From contig JACKCD010000020.1 in NCBI GenBank assembly GCA_020634215.1, positions 1 through 64,000 on the forward strand: a DNA stretch of 64,000 bases, read 5' to 3'. The notes under the pieces are model-generated. The model was given only the letters and a program-made list of their open reading frames with translations, was not told the origin of the DNA and searched no databases. Made by a program: the position numbers and the translations under genes. Every line of letters begins with the position of its first letter. Within the stretch, counting starts at the first letter, position 1. This document shows positions 25,586 through 36,100 of this stretch, piece by piece. The stretch comes from Ardenticatenaceae bacterium. Its GTDB lineage: Bacteria > Chloroflexota > Anaerolineae > Promineifilales > Promineifilaceae.

Positions 25586-26002
25586 GTGATTTTTGGGCTG
25601 GATGGTGATGATGAACTGCTGACAAACGAAGCAATTCGTGTGATGATGGAGGATCATCGGGTGTATGATGTGGTGTGGAGCCAGCACGAATTTGTCAATT
25701 TGAAAAAGGGATTGACGTTTGGTGGTTTCTGTGCCTCAATGGAGTCTGATTTTCAACGGCAGCATCGTTGGGTTTCTTCACATTTAAAGAGTTTGAAGAA
25801 TTATCCTTTCCAACGAATTGAGAATTGGATGTTAAGAGATGACGAAGGTGTGTATTATCCTTTTGCGGTGGAGCGGGTTATTATGTATCTGCTGATAGAG
25901 ATAGTGGGGAAGGACAGATGTTTCTTTAGGGATAAGGTTTATTATCGCTATTATCATGCTACTCCCGAGCCTGTTGTGCGATTGCAAAAGGAATGTGTTT
26001 GA
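25586..26002 (+). pseudogene. Glycosyltransferase family 2-like 3' remnant
   Basis: The 138-residue open frame from a GTG starts in the middle of a recognisable domain: FGLDGDDELLTNEA contains the DxD-type motif that normally lies about 90 residues into a GT-A glycosyltransferase. FQRQHRWVSSHLKSLKNYPF and DDEGVYYPFAVERVIMYLLIEIVG match the acceptor-side region of family-2 enzymes. The N-terminal nucleotide-binding half is missing and no upstream frame supplies it, so this is a truncated remnant. It is more AT-rich than the flanking genes and contains no palindrome copy. Its end is 36 bases before the first giant kinase. A small functional protein cannot be excluded. Confidence 0.6.
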
Positions 26003-26038
26003 ATCAATGAATATCCCGATACCTTTGTAGGTTGTAAG

Positions 26039-29000
26039 ATGCAAATGATTAACGGCCGTTACGCACTCCACAACAAACTAGGCCAGGGCGGCATGGGCAT
26101 CGTCCACCGCGCCACCGACCGGCTGGCGGGCGAAATTGTAGCCCTCAAGCAGGTCTTTTTGCCCGTTGAGCAACTGCTGTTCAACTCCCGCCCCGCCTCA
26201 CAAACCAACCGCGAATTGCGGCTGGCGTTGGCGCACGAGTTTCAAACGCTGGCCGGGCTGCGCCACCCCAACATCATCAGCGTGCTGGATTATGGCTTTG
26301 ATGAAAACGGGCAGCCGTTTTTTACGATGTCGTATTTGGAGAATGCTCAGACGATTTTGGCGGCGGCAAACGGCCGTTCTGTCCCCGAAAAAGTCGCCCT
26401 CCTTCTCCAAATGCTCGAAGCCCTGGCCTACCTGCACCGGCGCGGCATTTTGCACCGCGATTTGAAACCCGACAACGTGCTGGTGGTGGGCGACACAGTG
26501 CGGGTGCTGGACTTTGGGCTGGCGGCGGCCAAGGAGCAGGCCACCGAATCAGTTGGCAGTTGGCTCTACATGGCTCCAGAGGTGCTGCTGGGGCAGCCAG
26601 CCACAGAAGCCAGCGACCTCTACACCGTTGGCGTGCTGGCCTATCGGCTGCTGGCTGGCACCCATCCCTTTAATATCTATGCCGAGGATACGATTGGCGA
26701 GATTTTAGAGAGGGAGCCAGCCTGGGAAACGTTTGGGGCAGAGGGGGAATTAACAGCTTCTTCAATCGGTTCAGTGCAGGCTGTTATTCGCACCTTGCTT
26801 GCCAAAACGCCGGGCAAACGCCTGCAAACGGCCGATCAAACTATTGCTGCCCTCAATGCTGCCCTGGGTCGAGCTAGGCCAACGGAAACGGCCGTTATTC
26901 GTGAAAGCTACCTCCAAGCCGCCCAATTAGTTGGCCGTGAAGCTGAAATGGCCCAATTGACAGCCGCCTTAGAGCAAGCAAAAACAGGCTATGGCTCTTC
27001 CTGGCTTATTGGTGGTGAAAGCGGCGTGGGCAAATCACGGCTCATCAATGAATTGCGTACCTACGCTCTGGTCAACGGCTTTTTGGTGCTAACCGGACAG
27101 AGCGTAGCAGATGATGGGGGGCTGCCTTATCAACTGTGGAAAGAACCGCTGCGCTATCTCTTGTTAACAACAGCTTCGTTAGAAGCTGTGAGCGTAGGCG
27201 TTCTTGCTCCCCTGGTGCCGGACATTACCCAGTTGACCCAGCAGCAAATTCCCCCGATTGCTGAATTAACCGGGTCGGCGGCACAACAACGGCTCTATCA
27301 AACCATTACACGTTTATTTCAACAGCAAAACCAGCCAGTTCTGCTCCTTTTAGAAGATATGCACTGGGCAGAAGAAAGCCTAGAACCACTCGCCGTTCTC
27401 ACCCAGGTTGTGAACGAGCAAAAGTTGGTGATTGTCGGCACTTATCGTGACGATGAGCGGCCAAACCTGCCGACGCTGTTGCCGCAAATGACCGTGATGA
27501 CCTTGCAGCGGTTGCCACCCGCCGCTATGCAGCAGCTGAGTTTGGCGATGTTGGGTGACGCTGGCAACAAGCCAGAAGTACTCACCTTATTGCAGCAAGA
27601 AACGGAGGGCAACGCCTTTTTTGCCATCGAGATTATCCGCGCTTTGGCGCAAGATGTTGGGCGGCTGGCGGATATTGGACAACGGCCGTTTCCGCAAAAA
27701 CTGTGGCCGAAGGGGATTCAAAGCTTGGTGCAGCAGCGGCTCAACCGGCTGCCAGCAGCGGATCATGCTTTATTGCAACTAGTGAGTGTGGCTGGGCGCG
27801 TTTTGGATATGCAGCTGGTAGCTGCATTGGCTCATGGGGCGGGTATAGATTTGCTCGAATCATGGATTCTTCGCTGTCATGAGGCGGCTATTCTAGATGT
27901 GCAAAACGGCCGTTGGCAGTTTAACCACGACAAAATTCGGGACGGCATTATGATGCTTTTGTCACCTGGGCAGCTCGTGGATGCCCATCACCACATTGCC
28001 CAGACGCTAGAAGCCGTTTACCCGCCTGAGACCAGACCATCTGCCCGCTTGGCTTATCACTGGGGGCAAGCCGGGGTGCGCGAAACCCAAGCCTACTATG
28101 CTTTTCAGGCGGGGAAGGAAGCAGCACAGCAATTTGCCAATCAAGAGGCAATTCATTTTTATACCCTGGCTCTAGAGCTGTCTACTTCGGCTGCTCAACA
28201 GGTGGAACTTTTGTTTGCCAGAGAGTTGGTTTACGAACGAATTGGGCAGCGTGCCGACCAGGCGGCAGATTTGGCGGCTTTAGATGGGTTGGTAACGGCC
28301 GTTAACCAGCCTGACCTACAGAGCCAACTCCTGTTGCGCCAACTCTTGTTGCGCCAACTCCTGTTGCGCCACATCATCTATGCCTATGGCACCAGCGACT
28401 TTGCCCAAGCGGTAGAGCTTGAGCAAAAACTGATTCAAGAAGCCGAAGCCGCCCAAGATTTACCCCATCTTATGGCCGCCCACAATTATTACGGCCTCAC
28501 CTTGCGTGACACAGGCAACAACAAAGCCGCCGCCGACCATCTGAATATCGCCCTCTCACTCAGCCGCCAACTGCAAGACCAACAAGCTGAAAACGATATT
28601 TTGACACGCTTAGGGCTGCAAAGCCTTATTTCAGGCAACTATCCACAAGCCCAGCAATATTATGAAGAGGGTTTAGCTCTGGCCTTGGCTCGCAAGGACA
28701 TCGTTGCCCAAGCCAGGACATTGAACAGTCTGGGTTTGTTGGGCTATGAGGTAGGCAAGTTTACGGAAGCATACCAATATTACCAAGACAGCCTTCACAT
28801 AATGCAGAATGTGGGCGACCGCTTGATGGAAGGGCGTATACGCAATAATTTGGGGGTAGTGGCTTATGAACTGGGACAATACTCTCAGGCCGTAGCCGCT
28901 TTTAAGGAAAGCATTCAAATTAACCGGGAGGTAGGGGATCGCTTTATGGAATCAGGCGGGTTAAGCAACTTAGGGTTGGTGTTTACCCAAGTTGGTTTGT

Positions 29001-29650
29001 ATGAACAAGCGATTGAATTGTATCACCGCAGCCTAGAGATTGCCCAGGCAACGGGTGACAAGATTTCGGAAGCGGGCAGCCTGTCTGGCTTGGGCATAGC
29101 TTTGCTAGGGCAGGGAAATCTTGACCAAGCGGAGGCATATTGCCAGCAAGGGGTGGTGGTTGCTAAGGAGATGGAGTACCCTCAACTGAAAGCTTCAATT
29201 TGGGTTGAACGGGGTCGTGTTGCACAAGCCCAGGAATTATGGGCTGAGGCTTTAGAGCTTTATACGTATGGTCATGCAATATGGCAATCGCTTAATAACA
29301 CGCCATTTGTTATGGGGTGTCAAGCAGGCATCGCGCTTTGTTCATGGCATTTAGGGCGGCGGGAGATAGCGCAGACCCAAGCATTACCAGTTGCGGACTA
29401 TATTCTGCAACATCATTTGACCGGCTATTGGAATCCAATGGCGGCGGCGCTGAATATCTATTACGTCTTAGAAGGGCTTGATTGGGACAAAGCAAAAGCA
29501 ATAGTCTACAAAGCCCATGCCAGTTTGCAGCAGCAGGCGGCACAAATTATAGATACACAAATGCGTGACTCTTTTCTGAGTAATGTTCTGGAGCATCGGA
29601 CGTTCAGGCAGATGTATGAAATGATGAAGCTGATGGGCGAGGGAAATTAA
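26039..29650 (+). CDS. Ser/Thr protein kinase - AAA ATPase - TPR regulator (paralogue 1)
   Basis: The 1203-residue protein has three parts. The kinase domain (about 8-270) has GQGGMGIVHRA, Lys37, HRDLKPDN with Asp141, DFG Asp158 and MAPEVLL. The AAA/NTPase domain (about 295-690) has Walker A GGESGVGKS at 325-333 and Walker B LLLLEDMHWA near 435-444, as in PknK- and adenylate-cyclase-associated ATPases. The rest (about 700-1200) is TPR repeats such as LGLVFTQVGLYEQAIELYHRS. It has no membrane helix. Such proteins are cytoplasmic signal integrators that phosphorylate regulators. A palindrome occupies codons 4-8 (INGRY). It is directly followed by two paralogues. Residues near 763-777 repeat QLLLR three times. 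Confidence 0.9.
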   Translation: MQMINGRYALHNKLGQGGMGIVHRATDRLAGEIVALKQVFLPVEQLLFNSRPASQTNRELRLALAHEFQTLAGLRHPNIISVLDYGFDENGQPFFTMSYLENAQTILAAANGRSVPEKVALLLQMLEALAYLHRRGILHRDLKPDNVLVVGDTVRVLDFGLAAAKEQATESVGSWLYMAPEVLLGQPATEASDLYTVGVLAYRLLAGTHPFNIYAEDTIGEILEREPAWETFGAEGELTASSIGSVQAVIRTLLAKTPGKRLQTADQTIAALNAALGRARPTETAVIRESYLQAAQLVGREAEMAQLTAALEQAKTGYGSSWLIGGESGVGKSRLINELRTYALVNGFLVLTGQSVADDGGLPYQLWKEPLRYLLLTTASLEAVSVGVLAPLVPDITQLTQQQIPPIAELTGSAAQQRLYQTITRLFQQQNQPVLLLLEDMHWAEESLEPLAVLTQVVNEQKLVIVGTYRDDERPNLPTLLPQMTVMTLQRLPPAAMQQLSLAMLGDAGNKPEVLTLLQQETEGNAFFAIEIIRALAQDVGRLADIGQRPFPQKLWPKGIQSLVQQRLNRLPAADHALLQLVSVAGRVLDMQLVAALAHGAGIDLLESWILRCHEAAILDVQNGRWQFNHDKIRDGIMMLLSPGQLVDAHHHIAQTLEAVYPPETRPSARLAYHWGQAGVRETQAYYAFQAGKEAAQQFANQEAIHFYTLALELSTSAAQQVELLFARELVYERIGQRADQAADLAALDGLVTAVNQPDLQSQLLLRQLLLRQLLLRHIIYAYGTSDFAQAVELEQKLIQEAEAAQDLPHLMAAHNYYGLTLRDTGNNKAAADHLNIALSLSRQLQDQQAENDILTRLGLQSLISGNYPQAQQYYEEGLALALARKDIVAQARTLNSLGLLGYEVGKFTEAYQYYQDSLHIMQNVGDRLMEGRIRNNLGVVAYELGQYSQAVAAFKESIQINREVGDRFMESGGLSNLGLVFTQVGLYEQAIELYHRSLEIAQATGDKISEAGSLSGLGIALLGQGNLDQAEAYCQQGVVVAKEMEYPQLKASIWVERGRVAQAQELWAEALELYTYGHAIWQSLNNTPFVMGCQAGIALCSWHLGRREIAQTQALPVADYILQHHLTGYWNPMAAALNIYYVLEGLDWDKAKAIVYKAHASLQQQAAQIIDTQMRDSFLSNVLEHRTFRQMYEMMKLMGEGN
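28325..28369 (+). repeat. Three tandem copies of a 15-base unit in the kinase 1 gene
   Basis: CAACTCCTGTTGCGC is repeated three times (one substitution in the second copy), adding in-frame QLLLR blocks. It is a recent slippage product at the start of the TPR region. Confidence 0.9.
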
Positions 29651-32600
29651 GTGATTAACGGCCGTTACCTCCTCCACAACAAACTAGGCCAGGGCGGCAT
29701 GGGCATTGTCCACCGCGCCACCGACCGGCTGACGGGCGAAATTGTGGCCCTCAAACAGGTCTTATTACCCACTGAGCAAACCATGTTTCATTCCCGCCCC
29801 GCCTCACAAACCAACCGTGAGGTGCGGCTGGCACTGGCGCATGAATTCCAAACGCTGGCTGGGCTGCGTCATCCCAACATCATCAGCGTGCTGGATTATG
29901 GCTTTGATAAAGACCAGCAGCCTTTTTTCACCATGTCGTATTTAGAAGAGGGACAAACGATTTTGGCGGCGGCAAACGGCCGCTCTCTCCCCGAAAAAGT
30001 CAACCTCCTCCTTCAAATGCTCGAAGCCCTGGCCTATTTGCACCGGCGCGGCATTTTGCACCGCGACCTCAAGCCCGACAATGTGCTGGTAGTTGACAGC
30101 ACAGTGCGCGTGCTGGACTTTGGGCTAGCCGTTGCCAAAGAGCAGGCCACCGAATCGGTTGGCAGTTGGCTTTACATGGCTCCTGAGGTGCTGCTGGGGC
30201 AGCCCGCCACGGAGGCCAGCGATCTGTACACGGTTGGGGTGCTGGCCTATCAACTCTTTGCCAATCAGCATCCGTTTGATCTACATGCGGACGATGCCAT
30301 AGGGGAGATTTTGAACGGTGAGCCACAGTGGGGAAATTTAAGTGTGGGGGAAGCATTAACGGCCGTTATTCGCGCTCTGCTTGCCAAAGCCCCCGCTGAC
30401 CGACCCCAAACAGCCACCCAGGTTATCCTGGCTCTCAACACAGCTATGGGGCGTGCCATGCCAGAAGAAACGGCCGTTATCCGCGAAAGCTACCTCCAGG
30501 CTGCCACCTTTGTCGGCCGTGAAGCGGAAATGGCGCAATTGACAGCCACCCTGGCCCTGGTCAAACAAGGGCAGGGCGCGGCCTGGCTCATTGGTGGCGA
30601 GAGTGGTGTCGGGAAAACCCGATTATTACGTGAGCTAGAAACGCTGGCTCTAGTTGACGGCTTCCTAGTCCTGCGCGGCCAAGCCGTGCGTGATGGTGGT
30701 GGCCTGACTTACCACATTTGGCGGGAAGCATTACGCCACCTCTTGATCACCTCGCCCACCGTAGACTCGCTAACAGCAAGCGTTCTGCTGCCGCTTGTGC
30801 CAGACATCGAGCGGCTTCTTGGTCAGGAGGTGCAACCAGCCCCTGCTATCGAAGAAGGAGCAGCGCAGGTGCGGCTCTTTACCACGATAGCCCGGCTCTT
30901 TCGCCAGCAAACACAGCCAATCCTGCTGCTGCTGGAAGATCTACAGTGGGCAGAGGAAAGCCTCCTCCCCTTACCCTATCTGACGCGCCTTGTAGCCAAA
31001 CAGGCGTGGTTTGTCATTGGCACCTATCGTGATGATGAACGGCCTGAATTGCCGCAACTGTTGCCCACAATGAAACTGCTTACTTTACCCCGCTTGAATG
31101 ACAAAAGCGTTGCTGAGCTAACTGTTGCCATGCTGGGCAAGGCAGGGCATCAAGCGAACCTGCTGGCACTTTTGCAACGAGAAACAGAAGGCAACACCTT
31201 TTTTTTGGTGGAAATTGTGCGCGCCTTGGCTGAAGAGGCGGGGCAGTTGGCCGCTATTGGCCGTGCCCAACTGCCCCAAAGCCTGATGCCAGAAGGGATT
31301 CAAACCATTATCAATCGTCGTTTGCAGCGGGTGCCGAAAGTTGCCCAGCCGCTTTTGCTGCAAGCAGCCGTTGCCGGGCGGCGACTGGATTTGGCTTTGC
31401 TCCGCAACCTGGCTCCAGACCTGGATGTGGATAGTTGGTGGCTGTCTGTTTGTGCAGAAACGGCCGTTTTGGAAGTGCAGGGCAACCAATGGCAGTTTAG
31501 CCATGACAAGCTGCGCGAGGGTTTACTAGCACAAACGCAGCCAACAACGCTACGGCAGTATCACAGGCAAATTGCGCTTGGCCTAGAAAAACTTTATGGT
31601 GATGATGCGAACCATGCCGCTCAACTTGCCTACCAATGGGGACAAGCAGGGCAGACAATCCAAGAGCGACACTACACCTTTTTAGCGGGCAGCCACGCTG
31701 CCACCCAATACGCTAACGAGGAAGCCCTCAACTACTTCACCCGCACCTTAACGCTCACGCCATCTGCTGATTTAAAGGGACAATATGAAGCACATCTGGC
31801 CCGCGAACAAATCTATAACTTGTTAGCCAGACGTGAGGCACAAGCGGCCGATCTTGAACAGCTTGCCCAACTGGCAGCCCGTCTGGCAGACCCAAGCCGT
31901 CAAATTGATGTCCTCTTACGGCAAGCAAATTTTGCCTTTGAGGCCAGCCAGCTTGAACAAGCCAAGGAGATAGCCCAGGAAGCCATCTCATTATCTAACA
32001 ACCTGGGTGTGGATAGCCGTACCGTAGCCGGTTATCTCATTTGGGGCAAAGCATTACATTGGCAAGGGCAAAATGAGGCAGCTCAATCTGTTTTGGAGCA
32101 GGGTCTCACTGTCTGTCGCCAAGTCGGCGATCCACGACTTGAGGCATCAGCCTTAAGAGAATTAGGCTATTTGGAAGCTGAAATGGATGCTTTTGAACAA
32201 TCACGTCGCAATTGCGAGGCTGGTCTCACAATTGCTCGCTGGCTTGGTGATCGCTGGGAAGAAAGTAAAATCCTGAATATTTTGGGTATATGGGCAGGTC
32301 TTCAGCAACTGTATACAGAGGCAAACACACAGTTTGCTGCAAATTTGCTTATCCGAAGAGAAATTGGAGACAGGCAAGGTGAAGCTGAAGCCCTCAGTAA
32401 TTTGGGCAACCTCGCCGTCATGCAAAGGTTCTATGATCTTGCTCGGCAGTATTGCGAAGATAGTTTCAATATATATCATGAGATTGGCTATAAGATAGGG
32501 CTTACTTATACATCGTACAATTTGGGCAATGCGATGGCTCAGTATGGAGCCTATGAAGAAGCCATTGGCTCATTAAGGCGCGGGCTTACTTTGCTACGCG

Positions 32601-33187
32601 AACTGGGTCTTAAAAAGTCATGGTGGAGCATGACGCTTGGTACTTTAGGTTATGCGCTGCTCTGCCAAGGTGACGATAAACAAGCGCAGGCCTGTTTTGA
32701 TGAAGGACTTGCCATTGCTCAAGAAATAGAAATGCCCGTCAGGAGTTGGGATCATCTTAACTATTTAGGGTATTTGCGGCAATGTCAAGGTGATTTCAAA
32801 TGGGCACAATCTTATTATCAGGAGGCATTTCTGATTGTTCAAGCTATACGACCCTATCTTGCTGTGCAAAGCCAGGCTGACTTAGCTTATGTGGCAGTGG
32901 TTCTGGGTCAAAACCCAGAACCCTATTTGAGTGCTGTCTTACGCTATCTCGCACACGATCCTCAACTGGAACTTACGGAACAGCCAGGACGGGTTTATCT
33001 TCATCTTTATTTAACGTTGGATAACTTGGGAGATATACGAGCCAAGGGTATCTTGTCTCAGGCATATCACTTTGTGCAGGCGATGGCAAATGCAATTAAA
33101 GACAAGGCGATTCGGCAGAGTTTGCTGGAAAATGTCGCCGAGTACCGAGAGATTATCCGTCTGTATCGAGAGAGGGTGGTAGAATGA
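29651..33187 (+). CDS. Ser/Thr protein kinase - AAA ATPase - TPR regulator (paralogue 2)
   Basis: A GTG starts directly after the stop of paralogue 1, with no gap, so translation is probably coupled. The 1178-residue protein has the same order: kinase (GQGGMGIVHRA, ALKQV, HRDLKPDNVLV, LDFGLA, MAPEVLL), AAA domain (GGESGVGKTR; LLLLEDLQWAEES) and TPR tail. The kinase and AAA parts are nearly identical to paralogue 1 over long stretches, whereas the TPR tails have diverged. This suggests recent duplication with selection for different partners or ligands. A palindrome again sits over the second to fourth codons (INGRY), and two more flank the kinase-AAA junction. Predicted to be cytoplasmic. Confidence 0.9.
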   Translation: MINGRYLLHNKLGQGGMGIVHRATDRLTGEIVALKQVLLPTEQTMFHSRPASQTNREVRLALAHEFQTLAGLRHPNIISVLDYGFDKDQQPFFTMSYLEEGQTILAAANGRSLPEKVNLLLQMLEALAYLHRRGILHRDLKPDNVLVVDSTVRVLDFGLAVAKEQATESVGSWLYMAPEVLLGQPATEASDLYTVGVLAYQLFANQHPFDLHADDAIGEILNGEPQWGNLSVGEALTAVIRALLAKAPADRPQTATQVILALNTAMGRAMPEETAVIRESYLQAATFVGREAEMAQLTATLALVKQGQGAAWLIGGESGVGKTRLLRELETLALVDGFLVLRGQAVRDGGGLTYHIWREALRHLLITSPTVDSLTASVLLPLVPDIERLLGQEVQPAPAIEEGAAQVRLFTTIARLFRQQTQPILLLLEDLQWAEESLLPLPYLTRLVAKQAWFVIGTYRDDERPELPQLLPTMKLLTLPRLNDKSVAELTVAMLGKAGHQANLLALLQRETEGNTFFLVEIVRALAEEAGQLAAIGRAQLPQSLMPEGIQTIINRRLQRVPKVAQPLLLQAAVAGRRLDLALLRNLAPDLDVDSWWLSVCAETAVLEVQGNQWQFSHDKLREGLLAQTQPTTLRQYHRQIALGLEKLYGDDANHAAQLAYQWGQAGQTIQERHYTFLAGSHAATQYANEEALNYFTRTLTLTPSADLKGQYEAHLAREQIYNLLARREAQAADLEQLAQLAARLADPSRQIDVLLRQANFAFEASQLEQAKEIAQEAISLSNNLGVDSRTVAGYLIWGKALHWQGQNEAAQSVLEQGLTVCRQVGDPRLEASALRELGYLEAEMDAFEQSRRNCEAGLTIARWLGDRWEESKILNILGIWAGLQQLYTEANTQFAANLLIRREIGDRQGEAEALSNLGNLAVMQRFYDLARQYCEDSFNIYHEIGYKIGLTYTSYNLGNAMAQYGAYEEAIGSLRRGLTLLRELGLKKSWWSMTLGTLGYALLCQGDDKQAQACFDEGLAIAQEIEMPVRSWDHLNYLGYLRQCQGDFKWAQSYYQEAFLIVQAIRPYLAVQSQADLAYVAVVLGQNPEPYLSAVLRYLAHDPQLELTEQPGRVYLHLYLTLDNLGDIRAKGILSQAYHFVQAMANAIKDKAIRQSLLENVAEYREIIRLYRERVVE

Positions 33188-36100
33188 ATGGGATGATTAA
33201 CGGCCGTTACCTCCTCCACGAAAAGATAGGCCAAGGTGGCATGGGCATTGTTCACCGTGCCACCGACCGGCTAACGGGTACCAGCGTCGCTCTCAAGCAG
33301 GTCAAACTGTCCTCTGACCACCAACTGTTGTCCAGCAGTTCCCCAGCAGACAGCTTCATCAATATTCGACTGCTGCTGGCACACGAATTCCAAACCGTCG
33401 CCTCCCTGCGCCACCCCCACATCATCACCGTTCTCGACTACGGTTTTGATGCTAACCGCCAGCCCTACTTCACCATGCCCTATCTGGCAAACGCCCAAAC
33501 CATTTTGCAAGCAGGCGACAGCCGAACATTCGCCGAACGCATTCGGCTCATCCAGCAAATGCTCGAAGCCGTGTCTTACCTGCACCGGCGCGGCATCCTG
33601 CACCGTGACCTCAAACCCGAAAACGTCCTCGTCGTTGATGGCAGCATCCGGCTGCTTGATTTTGGGCTGGCAATGATCAAAGGTCAAGCCAGCAGCTCCG
33701 CCGGAAGCTGGTACTATGTTGCCCCTGAAGTGCTGCTTGAAAACCCGCCCAGCGAAGCCTCAGACCTCTATGCCATCGGCGTTCTGGCCTATGAACTCCT
33801 GGTCGGACATTACCCCTTCGACCGCAACCACCCCGATCTAATCGGCCAAATTCTGGAAGCCGCACCCGACCTGTCCCCTTTGCCCCTCGCCCTGGCCGAA
33901 GTTGTTAGTACCCTGCTTGCCAAGCAGCCCGAAGAGCGGCATCAACAGGCAGCTAGTGCAATGGCAGCCCTTAGCACCGCCATCGGGCAACCGCTGCCGG
34001 CCGAAACCCAAGCCATTCGGGAAAGCTATCTACAAGCCGCCTCCTTCGTTGGGCGCGAGCGCGAGTTGACCACGCTGCGCGAAGCACTGCGTGTTGCCAC
34101 GGGTGAGCAAGGCAGCCTGTGGCTGGTTGGCGGCGAAAGCGGCGTTGGCAAATCGCGGCTGCTAACCGAGCTGCGTATTCGTGCCCTAATTGACGGCATG
34201 GTTGTACTGCAAGGCCAGGCCAGCGACGAGCAAGGCAGATCTTCCTACCAAATTTGGCAGCCCATTCTGCGTAATTTGCTGCTGCTGGCAGAACCTAATG
34301 AGTATACCGCCAGCGTATTGAAGGCAATTGTCCCGGATATCGAGATGCTGCTGGGTCGTTCCATTCCCCCGCCACCAGCACTGAGCGGGGATGCCGGGCA
34401 GCAGCGGCTGCTTGAAGCCATCGGCACCCTGTTTCAGCAGCAGACCCAGCCGCTGCTGCTGCTGCTGGAAGATTTGCAGTGGGCCAACGAAGCACTGTTT
34501 GTGCTGCGCCATTTACAGCCGCTGCTGGCAACCATGCCGCTGCTTATTGTGGGCAGTTACCGTGCTGATGAAGCCCCGCATTTGCCAGAGGAGGTGCCAG
34601 GGGTTCACCTGTTGCCGCTGCCGCGTTTGTCGCCAACGGCCGTTTCCCAACTCACCCACGCCATGCTCGGCGATTTAGCCAATCGTCCGGAAATTGCCAC
34701 CTTTTTGCAGCACGAGACAGAAGGCAACGCCTTCTTTTTAGTAGAAACAGTCCGTACACTGGCCGAAGAAGCCGGCCGACTGACCGCCATCGGCAGCCAG
34801 CCACTGCCCCAACATCTCTTCCCACAGGGAATTCAGGCCGTGGTGCAGCGGCGGTTAGGGCAGTTGCCAGCCACAGCACGGCCGCTGTTGGAAATGGCGG
34901 CCATCATTGGGCGGCAAATTGATGAAGCAGTGTTGGCGCATCTGTTCCCACAGCATGATTTGGAAGCGTGGCTCCTGGCGTGTGGCGAAACGGCCGTTTT
35001 TGATTTTCACCAAGGATCTTGGCGCTTTGCCCACGACAAGCTGCGTGAAGGGCTGCTGCTCGACATCCCAGCCACCCAGCAGCAAACCATGCACCAACAA
35101 GTTGCCCAAACCATCGCCCACATCCATCCCAACCTAAACCAAACCGCTGCCATCCTAGCACACCATTGGCAGCAGGCTGGCGACACTGCCCAAGCGGTCG
35201 GCTATTGGCGGCGTGCGGGTGATGTTGCTGCTAATGCCTATGCGAATGCTGAAGCCATTACCTACTACAACCAGGCTCTCTCGCTCATGCTACAGCTTGC
35301 CCAAGCCAACCCAACCTCCGACCGCCTGACAAAAATCAGCGACCTTTACACCCATTTGGGGCGTGCGCTAGAGCTAAATGCCCAGGTTGAGAAAGCAATG
35401 GCTCTCTATGAGGCGATGGAAACAACGGCGCAGCAGCTACAAGACCTGCCTATGGAACTGATGGCACTGGTAAGCCAGGGGCAAATTCGCTGTACCGGAA
35501 CCCCCTTCTTTAACCCTGAAATTGGCGAACAACTTTCCCAACGCGGGCTAACGCTGGCGCAAACATTGGGCGATGCTGTGGCCGAAGCCAAAATTAACTG
35601 GAACCTGCTCAATTTGTACCGCTACAGCGACAGGATGGCTGAGGCACAGCAGTGTGGTGAGCGGGCACTGGCACTCTTGCAGCCGTTTGAACTACCGGAG
35701 CAACAAGCGTTTGCGCTGAACGATTTGTCCCACGTCTATCGGTCGCTGGGGCTATCGGTGCAATCGCAGGAATGTCTGACGCAAGCCATTGGATTATGGC
35801 GGCAAATCAACAACCTGCCCATGCTGGCCGACAGCCTGTCAACGGGTTGTTTTGTAGCGGCTTATACTGGTGACTACGCGCAGTCTATCGCCTTTGCCGA
35901 TGAAGCGTATGCGGTTAGCAGTTCCATCCACAACATCTGGGGGCAATCGTACAGCCGCTGGTATGTGGGCAATGCGTATTGGGAACTGGGACAGCCCAGC
36001 CAGGCACTGCGGCTGATGGACGATGGCATTTGCTGGGGAGAAGAGTCGGGCTTTAGCTTTGCCCAGGTCAGCATTCGCGCCGACCAGGCACTGGTTTACG

